A DNA stretch of 48,671 nt, taken from Chloroflexota bacterium. GTDB lineage: Bacteria; Chloroflexota; Anaerolineae; Aggregatilineales; Phototrophicaceae. Each line of letters opens with the position of its first letter. The first letter of the stretch is position 1. The notes under the pieces were generated by a model. It made no database searches. It was given only the letters and a program-made list of their open reading frames with translations, and was not told where the DNA came from. The stretch lies in NCBI GenBank assembly GCA_011523615.1, contig WTGJ01000019.1, positions 1,761 through 50,431 on the forward strand, read 5' to 3'. Both the position numbers and the translations under genes were made by a program. Of this stretch, positions 7,762 through 15,577 are shown piece after piece.

Positions 7762-9096
7762 ATGAAACGCGGCTGTGCGTTGTGGCTGCTGGTCGCGCTG
7801 GTGGCGCTGATGGCGATGAGCGCCCTGTGGTTGACGCGCGGCGAGCTGACCACCCTGCGCTGGCGGCTGGCCTTGCTCGGGCAGGGGGAAGCGCTGAACC
7901 GGCCGGCGGGCACGGATGATACGCCGGTGCGCGTCTTGCTGCGGCCCGGGCAGAGCGTGTCCCTCCTGGCGCGCGAATTGCGGGCGGCGCAGCTGATCCA
8001 TTCCGAGCGGCTTTTCCTGGCTCACCTGCGGGCGACGGGGCTGGATCGGCAGCTGGTGGCCGGCGAATACTACCTGGATGCAACGCGCAACATCCTGCAG
8101 GTCGCCGAGGCGCTCCGTGAAGCGGGCAGCAGCCCCTTCCCTTACCCGGCGCGGGTGGCGCAGGATGCCGCACCGCGGGTGCGCTTTCGCATCGAGCCAG
8201 GCGATACGGCCGCCGTCATCGCGCAACGCCTGCTTGCGGCCGCCGTCATCGATGATGCGGCTTTCTTCGAGCGTTATATGGCGCGCAACCGGTTGCTGGA
8301 TGCGATCGAGCCGGCCGTCTATTTCTTCTCCCCCGCCCAACACATCGGCGAGATCGCTCACCGCCTGACGAACGCCACCGCCAGCGTGATCCCGTTGCAG
8401 ATCACGCCGGGGATGCGCTTGGAGGAGATCGCGCAGACCATCGACGAGAGTTGGCATCCTTTCGCCTTTCGTGGCGCAGATTTCTTGGCCCTGGTCGGGC
8501 AGGGCGCGGCGCTGCCAGCGGAATTCCGCGAGCTGACGCAATTGCCCGTCGGCGCATCGCTGGAAGGTTTTTTCCTGCCGCAGTTCCTGCGTCTCAGCCC
8601 GGATATCGGCGCGCAGGAGCTGCGTGATTTGTTGTTGGAGTCTTTCCCCAAGGTGCTGACCGAAACGACGCTGCCCCAGGAAGCAGCCGCGCAGGGTTGG
8701 ACCCTGTTCGAGGTGGTGACCCTGGCCGCGATTGTGGAGCGCGAGGCGATCTTCGCAGAAGAATTCGCCGCGATCGCCGGCGTCTACCGCAACCGGCTGG
8801 CGCAGCGCTGGCGGCTGGAGGCGGACCCGACGGTACAGTACGCGCTGCAGGGCACGCGCGGGAGCTGGTGGCCACAGATTTCGCCAGCGGATTATAGCAA
8901 CGTGGTTTCGCCATACAACACCTACTTGCAGGGAGGCTTGCCGCCGGGGCCGATCGCCAGCCCGAGCCTGGCGGCCATCGAAGCGTCCCTGCGGCCGGAG
9001 GCTTCCGATTATTTCTTCTTCCGTGCCCGCTGCGATGGCAGCGGCACCCACGTCTTCGCCGTCACCTACGAAGAGCACCTGGCGAATGGTTGTTGA
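7762..9096 (+). CDS. mltG: endolytic murein transglycosylase MltG
   Basis: Cleaves nascent peptidoglycan glycan strands at the membrane and so influences strand length. ATG 7762 has a GAGGAA ribosome-binding site; residues about 3-24 form one transmembrane segment, leaving the rest outside. Two LysM-like segments (VRVLLRPGQSVSLLARELRAAQ and VRFRIEPGDTAAVIAQRLLAAA) precede the YceG catalytic domain, where VTLAAIVEREA contains the catalytic Glu and is followed by YRNRLAQRWRLEADPTVQYAL and the NTYLQGGLPPGPI block typical of the family. Length (444 aa) is slightly above average because of the duplicated LysM-like part. A TACAAT box at 7732-7737 lies 24 nt upstream. Confidence 0.92.
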   Translation: MKRGCALWLLVALVALMAMSALWLTRGELTTLRWRLALLGQGEALNRPAGTDDTPVRVLLRPGQSVSLLARELRAAQLIHSERLFLAHLRATGLDRQLVAGEYYLDATRNILQVAEALREAGSSPFPYPARVAQDAAPRVRFRIEPGDTAAVIAQRLLAAAVIDDAAFFERYMARNRLLDAIEPAVYFFSPAQHIGEIAHRLTNATASVIPLQITPGMRLEEIAQTIDESWHPFAFRGADFLALVGQGAALPAEFRELTQLPVGASLEGFFLPQFLRLSPDIGAQELRDLLLESFPKVLTETTLPQEAAAQGWTLFEVVTLAAIVEREAIFAEEFAAIAGVYRNRLAQRWRLEADPTVQYALQGTRGSWWPQISPADYSNVVSPYNTYLQGGLPPGPIASPSLAAIEASLRPEASDYFFFRARCDGSGTHVFAVTYEEHLANGC

Positions 9097-9180
9097 GGAT
9101 GCGGTGGTCCAACCGTCACGCTTGCCCAACTTCCATACAGCCATATACTGATTCTCGAATTGATACGGAAATGCCCGAGC

Positions 9181-9888
9181 ATGCCTGACGAATTCGGCGG
9201 CTTCCCGGCCGCCAGCCAGCAATTCCTGGCGGAGTTGGCCGCCAACAACCGGCGCGAGTGGTTCCAGGAGCAGCGCGAACGGTACCAGCGCGAGCTGCTG
9301 GCGCCAGCGCAGGATTTCTGCGTCGCGCTGGGGAAGCGACTCCAGGCAATTTCGCCGGGGATCCGTTACGACCCGCGCGCCAATGGGCAGGGCTCGCTGC
9401 TGCGCATTAATCGCGATACGCGCTTCAGCAGCGATAAATCGCTCTATAAGACGGTGGTCGGCATGTTGTTCTGGGAAGGGCCGGGCAAGAAGATGGCCCA
9501 CCCCGCCTTCGGCTTCGAGCTGAGCGCGGCCGGCGCACGTATGATGGCCGGCATGTTCGCTTTTGACAAAGCGATGCTGGCGGCCTACCGCTTGGCCGTC
9601 GCCGATGAGCGGCGCGGCGTAGAACTGGAGCGCGCGGCCGCCGCCCTGCGTGCCGCGGGCAATTACGAGATTCAGGGGCAACGCACCGTGCGCGTCCCGG
9701 CCGGTTATGCGGCCGACCACCCGCGTGCGGAATGGTTGAAATACAAGAATCTTTACGCCTCGATGCCACCCATTCCGACGGAACGGATCACCTCGCCGGA
9801 GTTGGTGGATCATTGCTATGCGCTCTGCGAAGGGGCGGTGCCGTTGTTCCGCTGGCTGGTATCGATCCAGGCGGGTGCGCTGAATTGA
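9181..9888 (+). CDS. DUF2461 / TIGR02453 family protein
   Basis: 235 residues from ATG 9181. The family start is clear: FGGFPAASQQFLAELAANNRREWFQEQRERYQ, followed by SLLRINRDTRFSSDKSLYKT and the late AEWLKYKNLYA segment. The family is widespread but of unknown function. A TATACT box at 9144-9149 with TTGCCC 16 bp upstream may be its promoter, so it need not be transcribed with mltG. Confidence 0.8.
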   Translation: MPDEFGGFPAASQQFLAELAANNRREWFQEQRERYQRELLAPAQDFCVALGKRLQAISPGIRYDPRANGQGSLLRINRDTRFSSDKSLYKTVVGMLFWEGPGKKMAHPAFGFELSAAGARMMAGMFAFDKAMLAAYRLAVADERRGVELERAAAALRAAGNYEIQGQRTVRVPAGYAADHPRAEWLKYKNLYASMPPIPTERITSPELVDHCYALCEGAVPLFRWLVSIQAGALN

Positions 9889-9907
9889 TTTGGGTAGGAG
9901 GAAATTG

Positions 9908-10342
9908 ATGCGAATCTGGCCCTTCCGCCGCCGCGCGGCCTTTGCCGCGGGTGCCGCCAACGCCCTGCGACCGGGCGAATTTCCCCAGAACGAGCGGCAA
10001 ATCGGCGCGGATATGGAGCACTGGCTGGTGCAACGGCGCGCGTTTTCACAGAATTGGCGCGCGCGGGCGGGCAGCGGCAGCTCCGCCGGTTCCGTCTGGG
10101 TATTCTTGTTGGCGCTGGTGATCGTGGCAGCGCTGGTGTATTTCGCTTACTTGCAACCGAACGACATCACCCTGCCCACGCTCTGGCAGCAAATCGTGGA
10201 CGGGTTAGAAAGTCTCTTCGGCGGTCTGGGCGCAGTGGGCGGGGGGAATGGGATCGATGTCGCCCCGGGCGTCATGAAACACAACAAGGACGGTCCGCCG
10301 GCCCTGATCACTTCCACACCCCAGCCGGTTCCACCGGGTTGA
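9908..10342 (+). CDS. hypothetical single-pass membrane protein
   Basis: 144 residues from ATG 9908, which has a strong TAGGAGGAAA ribosome-binding site; the upstream TTG is ignored. The N-terminal half is Arg-rich (cytoplasmic), followed by one transmembrane segment (VWVFLLALVIVAALVYFAYL, about residues 63-82) and a Gly/Pro-rich tail expected outside. No family recognised. Confidence 0.6.
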   Translation: MRIWPFRRRAAFAAGAANALRPGEFPQNERQIGADMEHWLVQRRAFSQNWRARAGSGSSAGSVWVFLLALVIVAALVYFAYLQPNDITLPTLWQQIVDGLESLFGGLGAVGGGNGIDVAPGVMKHNKDGPPALITSTPQPVPPG

Positions 10343-10355
10343 GCGCCTTTGCCTG

Positions 10356-11144
10356 GTGAACGACGGCGGTGAACGGCGCGGTCAGCGCTATGAGAGCACG
10401 CGCCAGGCCTGGGAGGAGATCTGGGCCAGCGCCGATGTGCCTCGCGAATTGGCCACCATGTCGTATCCGCGCGCGCAGGAGATCTTGCAGGCATACCTCC
10501 CCCTGTTGCCGCGCGATGGGGTGATTTTGGAAGCGGGCAGCGGGCTCGGCGCCGTGCTGTTGACCTTGCAGCCCCTGGGTTACCGCATTCATGGGATGGA
10601 TTATGCGCTGGGTGCGCTTCGGGCCACGCGGGATTACGAGGCGAGTCTACCGCTCCTGGCTGGCGATGTTCATCAGTTGCCCTATGCGGCGGATTCGCTG
10701 GCGGCTTATCTGTCCTTCGGGGTGTTGGAGCATTTTGAGCAGGGGATGGCGCCGGCCCTGCGAGAGGCTCGCCGTGTGTTGCGGCCGGGTGGGTTGCTCG
10801 TTTTGACGATACCCTATCCGAACTGGCTGGAACGGGCGGTGCGCTGGCGGCGGCAGCGGCGCGGTGGCAGCGGTTTGCGCGACGACGAATTTTACGAAAG
10901 CATTTATTCGTTGCGCCAGCTGCGTGATGAGGTCAACGCGGCGGGTTTCGCCATTCGGCGCGTGGTACCCACCTCGCATGCCTATACCTTTTACGGGCTC
11001 GGGCCGCTGTTCCGCGCGCGCGGTTATTATGAGACGAATGGCCTGGCGCGGCTCTGCGGGCGGATTGCTCGCTTCTTGCTGCCCTGGCCGCTGAACTTCA
11101 ACACGCTGGTGCTGGCGATCAAGCCGGATCCCAGCTCATCTTGA
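10356..11144 (+). CDS. class I SAM-dependent methyltransferase
   Basis: 262 residues with a GTG start. Motif I is ILEAGSGLGAVLL, the acidic ribose-binding residue is in IHGMDYA, LAGDVHQLPYAADS matches motif II, and REARRVLRPGGLLVLTIPYP motif III/IV. It resembles the UbiE/Methyltransf_11 type with a C-terminal extension. Substrate unknown. It starts 13 nt after the previous stop, so the two genes may be cotranscribed. Confidence 0.82.
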   Translation: MNDGGERRGQRYESTRQAWEEIWASADVPRELATMSYPRAQEILQAYLPLLPRDGVILEAGSGLGAVLLTLQPLGYRIHGMDYALGALRATRDYEASLPLLAGDVHQLPYAADSLAAYLSFGVLEHFEQGMAPALREARRVLRPGGLLVLTIPYPNWLERAVRWRRQRRGGSGLRDDEFYESIYSLRQLRDEVNAAGFAIRRVVPTSHAYTFYGLGPLFRARGYYETNGLARLCGRIARFLLPWPLNFNTLVLAIKPDPSSS

Positions 11145-11172
11145 TGGGCGTCATGATGGTTTCGTGGCGCCG

Positions 11173-11421
11173 TTAAGCTTCGCCCTCGTCCGCAGTTTTG
11201 TATTTCAGCAAGCGGAAGCGGCCTTTCTCCGGTTTGTACACCTGGTCCGGATAGCGTTCGACCAGTTTCCAGACGCAACCGTTGATCGTCTTGGGGTGCA
11301 AGCTGGGGTCGCTGGCGCCGATTCTTGCGTTCAGGTCAACCCAGCGGATGCCCTCCGGGTGCTGTTCCAGCAAATCCAGTGCGGTGGCGAAGACCCGTCC
11401 GGTGATGGTGGTTTTGCTCAT
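11173..11421 (-). CDS. small winged-helix-like protein (DUF7669-like)
   Basis: 82 residues from ATG 11421 (ribosome-binding site GGAGGAAGAG). The body, FATALDLLEQHPEGIRWVDL followed by SDPSLHPKTINGCVWKLVERYPDQVYKPEKGRFRLLKY in short segments, looks like a winged helix such as those found next to or within restriction enzymes. It stands alone beside tRNA-Ser. The family name is a recollection, not a search result. Confidence 0.6.
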   Translation of the reverse strand: MSKTTITGRVFATALDLLEQHPEGIRWVDLNARIGASDPSLHPKTINGCVWKLVERYPDQVYKPEKGRFRLLKYKTADEGEA

Positions 11422-11484
11422 CTCTTCCTCCTTCGTGCCCGGAAGACGGTGGGTGGCAGGGGCTGAGTCAGCCCACACCTGTAG

Positions 11485-11569
11485 CGGAGAGGGTGGGATT
11501 CGAACCCACGACGGCTTTCACCGTACTCGCTCTCCAAGCGAGCGCATTAGGCCTCTATGCTACCTCTCC
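11485..11569 (-). tRNA. tRNA-Ser(GGA)
   Basis: Class II tRNA on the minus strand. The acceptor stem GGAGAGG pairs with CCTCTCC; anticodon stem CTCGC/GCGAG encloses TTGGAGA, giving anticodon GGA; the variable arm TACGG-GTGAAAG-CCGT is long as expected for serine; the T arm is GTGGG-TTCGAAT-CCCAC. The discriminator is G. The 3' CCA is not encoded (CTA follows), so CCA must be added post-transcriptionally. Confidence 0.95.
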
Positions 11570-11692
11570 GACGCAATCCATAGCAGCGAAATCGCTGCGG
11601 CGAGAATGCGCCGCCATAGTAGCAACGAGCCAACAGCCACGCTAGCGTTGATGGATCACGGTTTGATCGAAAGGGTGGTCAGGAGGTAACCG

Positions 11693-12304
11693 ATGCCTTA
11701 CATCCGACAAGTGAGTGACGCTGAGGTGGACGAAGACGAGAACACCGACGCGCATAAGGCTGCCCAGCGCGAGTTGGCTGCCGCGCGAAAGCGCGCCGGC
11801 CGCGTCTGGAATATCGTGCGCATCATGACGCCCAACCCGGCTGTCCTGCGCGCTTCCATGAACCTCTACAGCGCGTTGATGTTCGGCGAATCGCCGTTGA
11901 CGCGCGCGCAGCGAGAACTGCTGGCCGTCGTGGTCAGCCGAAGCAACCATTGCCGCTACTGAGTCCGCGCCCATGCCCACGACCTCCGTGCTGAGGTGCC
12001 GGGCGAAGACGAAGCGGCCGATGCCTTTGTCGAGCAGGTTGCTCACGATTGGCGCGAAGCGGCACAGCTGAACGCCGCCGAACGGGCGTTGTGCGAATTC
12101 GCGGAACGCCTCTCCCAGGAGCCGAGCGCGATGGACGAAGCGGATGTTCAGGAGTTGCGCGCGCAGGGTTGGAGCGACCGCGCCATCCACGACGCCACCC
12201 AAATCATCGCCTATTTCAACTACATCAATCGGGTGGCGGAAGCTTTGGGGGTCGAACTGGAAGATTTTGTGCGCCCCTGGGGGGAGCGCCCGAACGACAG
12301 CTGA
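11693..12304 (+). CDS. AhpD/CMD-family peroxidase-like selenoprotein with CxxU motif
   Basis: A 203-residue reading frame of the peroxidase-related AhpD-like family (carboxymuconolactone decarboxylase fold), predicted to act in thiol/peroxide redox chemistry. Start ATG 11693 follows an AGGAGGT ribosome-binding site. The family landmarks are continuous across an in-frame TGA (11960-11962): LYSALMFGESPLTRAQREL, VVSRSNHCRY-TGA-VRAHAHDLR, then FAERLSQEPSAMDEADV and IIAYFNYINRVAEALGVELE. The TGA is codon 90, exactly the second Cys of the redox CxxC motif (C87), one base from TGC, and a hairpin suitable for a bacterial SECIS follows. I therefore read it as Cys-x-x-Sec. The alternatives are a nonsense mutation or a sequencing error. 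No selABCD genes are in the window. Confidence 0.75.
11976..12003 (+). promoter_or_regulatory. candidate bacterial SECIS hairpin
   Basis: Starting 13 nt after the UGA, CCC (11976-11978) and ACCTC (11982-11986) pair with GAGGT (11993-11997) and GGG (12001-12003), leaving a 3x3 internal loop and a six-base apical loop CGTGCT. The loop has a G at its second position and begins 24 nt after the UGA, within the spacing known for bacterial SECIS elements. Confidence 0.5.
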
Positions 12305-12331
12305 GTGTCGCTCAAATGAGCGGCGCTCACA
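12302..12331 (+). repeat. 15-bp imperfect tandem palindromic repeat over convergent stop codons
   Basis: Two units, TGAGTGTCGCTCAAA and TGAGCGGCGCTCACA. Each folds as a 6-1-6 hairpin (TGAGYG/CRCTCA); the first has one wobble pair, the second is perfect. The stop codon of the selenoprotein opens unit 1 and the stop of the convergent methyltransferase lies in unit 2. May act as a bidirectional terminator, though no T-tract follows. Confidence 0.55.
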
Positions 12332-13049
12332 CGGCTCGCTGCAGGATCCGATACGCATTCAGCGCGCCGCTGGCGCCGTCTGCCGCGAAGGATTGCGCCA
12401 ACCGCAGGCCACTCGTGGCGACCAGCTCACGCTCCTCGTTTTCGTCAAAATGGTGGCAATAACGGACGGCCCCCTCTTGTTCCTCGCCCCAGGGTAGTAG
12501 GAAGTCATTGGCTTCGACCCGATCAGCGAGGGCAGGCGGCCAGGGTCGTGCCCGGCCGCGCAGGCGCGGATCGGCGCCGAACCGCCAGAAGATGATGATG
12601 AGGATGCCACCCGCAGTCAGGCGGGCGGCCAGTGCGCGCAACAGGGCGGCCCGGTGCGAGCGGCCCGGGATGTGGTGCAGGACGCCCAGCAGGACGATCA
12701 GCGGGTAGTGTCCATGGCGCGGCGGGTCGCGGAAAATATCGCGCCATTCCAGGCGCGTATGCACGCGGGGGAATGCGCCCATGGTGTGCGTCGCTTCCCG
12801 CAGCAGAGGCAGGCTGGCGTCGATGGCGTGATAACCGAGAGGCTCATCGGGATGCAGTTGCGCCCAGAAGCGCCCGAAGCGACCGTTGCCACAACCGACA
12901 TCGAGCAGCCGTGCGCGGCCGCGCAGCCAGGGCCGCAGCCGCTCCCAACCGGGCCAGGCCTGGCGGCGGGTACGTGCGAAGTCGGCCGCGTGGCGGCGGT
13001 AGAAGGCACGGTTGATGGCTAGGAGGCGTTGGGCGGTGTCCTCTTTCAT
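12327..13049 (-). CDS. class I SAM-dependent methyltransferase, Trm9/ALKBH8-like
   Basis: 240 residues. LLDVGCGNGRFG is motif I, YHAIDASLPLL the ribose-binding region, LLGVLHHIPG motif IV and LTAGGILIIIFWRFG the post-IV strand. The order and the late AVRYCHHFDENEERELV segment resemble the tRNA wobble-uridine methyltransferase domain of Trm9/ALKBH8 rather than small-molecule methylases; this is a family resemblance only. Its ATG overlaps the deoA stop by 4 bp (ATGA), so it is the second gene of a coupled pair. Confidence 0.78.
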   Translation of the reverse strand: MKEDTAQRLLAINRAFYRRHAADFARTRRQAWPGWERLRPWLRGRARLLDVGCGNGRFGRFWAQLHPDEPLGYHAIDASLPLLREATHTMGAFPRVHTRLEWRDIFRDPPRHGHYPLIVLLGVLHHIPGRSHRAALLRALAARLTAGGILIIIFWRFGADPRLRGRARPWPPALADRVEANDFLLPWGEEQEGAVRYCHHFDENEERELVATSGLRLAQSFAADGASGALNAYRILQRAV

Positions 13050-14452
13050 TGTGTGGCGTTGCCCGTCGCGCTGTTGCCCGCTACACCCGCAATCGTCTCG
13101 TGGATCAGCGGCGGTGGCTCGCAGCGATCCTCATCGATGCGGAATGGCGAGAGACGCCTTGCGTCTCCCTGGCGAGAAACGCTCCCCTCCCCGCCGGCGA
13201 GCAAGTGGCGCGCGGCAGCCAGCCGGCCCTCATCGTTGGCGTAGATCGTCAACAGTGGTGCCCCCCGCTCCAGCGCATCCCCCAGCTCGGCGCGCATCAC
13301 CAGGCCGACCGCGGGGTCGATATCATCCTCTTTGCGCAGGCGGCCCGCGCCCAGCGCCGTGCAGGCCCGGCCGAGCGCCGTCGCATCGATCGCGTTGAGG
13401 TAACCGCTGCGGTGAGCGGGGATCACTTCCTGCAGCCGCGGCTGGGGCAGGCGGTGCATGTCCTCCAATTGGCGCGGATCGCCGCCCTGGGCGGCTACCA
13501 GCTGCTGGAACTTTGCGAAGGCGCTGCCATCGGCCAGGCGCGCTTCCAGTTCACGGCGCGCTTCTTGCGGCCACGAAGTGCCGATCTGGGGATCGGCGGC
13601 ACGCGCCAGCTGCAACATGGCGCTGGCCACGATCAGGCAATGTTCGCGCAGGCGCGTGGGCGGGTTGTGGCACAGGGTGCGGCAGGCTTCGGCCACTTCC
13701 AGCGCGTTGCCGACGGCCCGCCCGAGTGGCTGATTCATATCGGCGATCAGGGCGACCATGTCGCGGCCGGCGGCGCGGCCGACGGCGACCATCTCTCGGG
13801 CCAGTTGCCGCGCTTCGGGCAATTCGGCGGTGAAGGCGCCGCTGCCTACTTTGACATCGAGCACGATGCCCTGCGCGCCACCGGCCAACTTCTTGCTCAT
13901 GATACTGGCGGCGATCAGCGGGATGCTATTCACGGTCGCCGTCACGTCACGCAGGGCGTAAAATTTGCCGTCGGCCGGGGCGAGGGCGGCGCTTTGCCCG
14001 GCGAGGGCCAGTCCGATGTCCTCCACCTGCGCGCGCATCTCCGCCTCGCTGAGTTGGTGGCGGAAGCCGCTGATCGCTTCGATTTTATCCAGCGTTCCGC
14101 CGGAATGGCCGAGGCCGCGGCCGCTCATCTTGACGACAGGTACGCCACAGGCGGCCACCAGCGGCAGCACCACCAAGGTGGTCGTATCGCCCAGGCCGCC
14201 GGAGGAGTGCTTATCTACGGCGTAGGGCAGCAGGTCGGACCAATCCAGTTGTGCGCCGGAGGCGGCCATGGCGAGGGTGAGCGCAGTGGTTTCGGCGCTG
14301 CTCATGCCGCGCAAGAAGACGGCCATCAGGAAGGCGGCGGCCTGGTAATCGGGCAGCTCACCCCGCGCATAAGCCTGGACGAAGTGAGAGATTTCGCCGT
14401 CGCTGAGGGGGTGGCCGTCGCGCTTGCGGGCGAGGATATCGGTGATTTGCAT
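13046..14452 (-). CDS. deoA: thymidine / pyrimidine-nucleoside phosphorylase
   Basis: Phosphorolysis of thymidine, deoxyuridine or uridine to base and (deoxy)ribose-1-phosphate in pyrimidine salvage. Landmarks: VDKHSSGGLGDTTTL (phosphate binding), the family signature MSGRGLGHSGGTLDKIEAI, and SIMSKKLAGGAQGIVLDVKVGSGAF. ATG 14452 matches the usual family N-terminus (MQITDILARKRDG); an in-frame ATG at 14488 would add 12 residues. Odd: near the C-terminus about 18 extra residues (GEGSVSRQGDARRLSP region) lie between AARHLLA and the conserved PPPLIHETI; their DNA contains a perfect 17-bp hairpin sequence and appears inserted. Confidence 0.9.
   Translation of the reverse strand: MQITDILARKRDGHPLSDGEISHFVQAYARGELPDYQAAAFLMAVFLRGMSSAETTALTLAMAASGAQLDWSDLLPYAVDKHSSGGLGDTTTLVVLPLVAACGVPVVKMSGRGLGHSGGTLDKIEAISGFRHQLSEAEMRAQVEDIGLALAGQSAALAPADGKFYALRDVTATVNSIPLIAASIMSKKLAGGAQGIVLDVKVGSGAFTAELPEARQLAREMVAVGRAAGRDMVALIADMNQPLGRAVGNALEVAEACRTLCHNPPTRLREHCLIVASAMLQLARAADPQIGTSWPQEARRELEARLADGSAFAKFQQLVAAQGGDPRQLEDMHRLPQPRLQEVIPAHRSGYLNAIDATALGRACTALGAGRLRKEDDIDPAVGLVMRAELGDALERGAPLLTIYANDEGRLAAARHLLAGGEGSVSRQGDARRLSPFRIDEDRCEPPPLIHETIAGVAGNSATGNATQ
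13151..13167 (+). repeat. palindrome inside deoA 3' coding region
   Basis: GAGACGC-CTT-GCGTCTC, a perfect 7-3-7 inverted repeat, within the segment of deoA that encodes residues absent from typical family members. Confidence 0.5.
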
Positions 14453-14536
14453 GAGGAGAATCCCTGGCTGATTGCGTGGGCTATTCATGATAGCGCGAGA
14501 CCGAAAACCTGCGCTGAGGGGCGATGCCTCCTACGC

Positions 14537-14542
14537 TATAAT
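14537..14542 (+). promoter_or_regulatory. -10 box upstream of the EcoRI-like methylase
   Basis: Consensus TATAAT 12 nt before the GTG start at 14555. No clear -35 is seen at 17 bp. The short distance would give a very short or absent leader. Confidence 0.45.
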
Positions 14543-14554
14543 GTCGGGCGAAGC

Positions 14555-15561
14555 GTGGCAAAAAACACCAACCTGCATGCCGCCAACCGGGCAAAAAAAG
14601 ACGAGTTCTACACTCAGCTATCTGATATCGAAAATGAGCTCCGTCATTATACGGATCACTTTCGCGGCAAGGTGATCTATTGCAACTGCGACGACCCGCG
14701 CGTCAGCAATTTCTTCCATTACTTCGCCTACAACTTCCGCGTGCTCGGCTTGAAGAAACTGATCACGACCTGCTACCAGAACCAGCAGCTGGATCTGTTC
14801 AGCCAGCACGATGCGGAGCGGGCGATCTGGCTGGAATACGATGGCACGCAGAACGAGACCGGCGTGCCGTCCGCCGAAGACTCGGCATCCATCATCTGGC
14901 AGGCGATGGCGATTTCCGCAGCGCAGAATGCATCGCGCTGCTCCAGCAAGCCGATATTGTCGTGACCAATCCGCCGTTCTCGCTCTTTCGCGAGTTTGTG
15001 GAACAACTGATTCACTATGAAAAGCAGTTCCTGATCATCGGGAATATGAACGCAACCACATATAAGGAGATATTTCCTTTGATTAAAGACAACAAACTTT
15101 GGTATGGCGCGAGTATAAAAAGCGGCGATCGAGAGTTTGGCGTCCCAGAACATTATCCTCTGACGGCTGCGACCAGTCGGGTTGATTCAAGTGGCAACAG
15201 ATATGTTCGAGTAAAGGGAGTCCGTTGGTTCACCAATCTGGACTACCCTCAACGCCACGAAGACCTAATACTCTACAAACGCTACTCGCCAAAGGAATAC
15301 CCCAAGTACGACAATTACGACGCCATCAATGTCGATAAGACCGCCGAGATTCCAATGGATTGGGATGGGGCGATGGGCGTGCCGATCAGCTTCCTGGATA
15401 AGCACAACCCGGAGCAGTTTGAGATCATAAGTGCGAATGATCTCAGATTGAATGATAGGGTCCCAGTAAAATCGCACGGCTTGATCAAAGATAAAGATGG
15501 GTCAATCGACGGTAAACCAAAATATGTGCGGATTGTGATTCGCCATAAGGAAGAGTCGTGA
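14555..15561 (+). pseudogene. EcoRI-family adenine-specific DNA methylase, frameshifted
   Basis: Both halves of one methylase are present in different frames. From GTG 14555 the first frame reads VAKNTNLHAANRAKKDEFYT and NFRVLGLKKLITTCYQNQQ to about 14880; the second frame continues with LGIHHLAGDGDFRSAECIAL, DIVVTNPPFSLFREFVEQL (motif IV) and ends at 15561. Joining needs one extra base around 14878-14881 (GAA-GAN-CTC). A -1 ribosomal shift is unlikely because no slippery heptamer is present. It is either a recent loss-of-function mutation or a sequence error. Together with the HNH relic at 16.9 kb it would have formed a restriction-modification pair, with the ApeA-like gene between them. Confidence 0.82.
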
Positions 15562-15577
15562 TGGGATAGGTGATTGA

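Noticed and set aside
7729-9960. 743-codon open frame on the minus strand opposite mltG and the DUF2461 gene
   Set aside because: Composition is that of an antisense frame in GC-rich DNA, there is no recognisable domain, and both plus-strand genes have clear families and start signals.
14870-14890. Programmed -1 frameshift in the EcoRI-like methylase
   Set aside because: No slippery heptamer or nearby stimulatory structure is visible; a single missing base explains the break.
13049-14965. 638-codon plus-strand open frame opposite deoA
   Set aside because: Only its last 140 codons are real; they are the first half of the frameshifted EcoRI-like methylase starting at GTG 14555. The rest is antisense to deoA.
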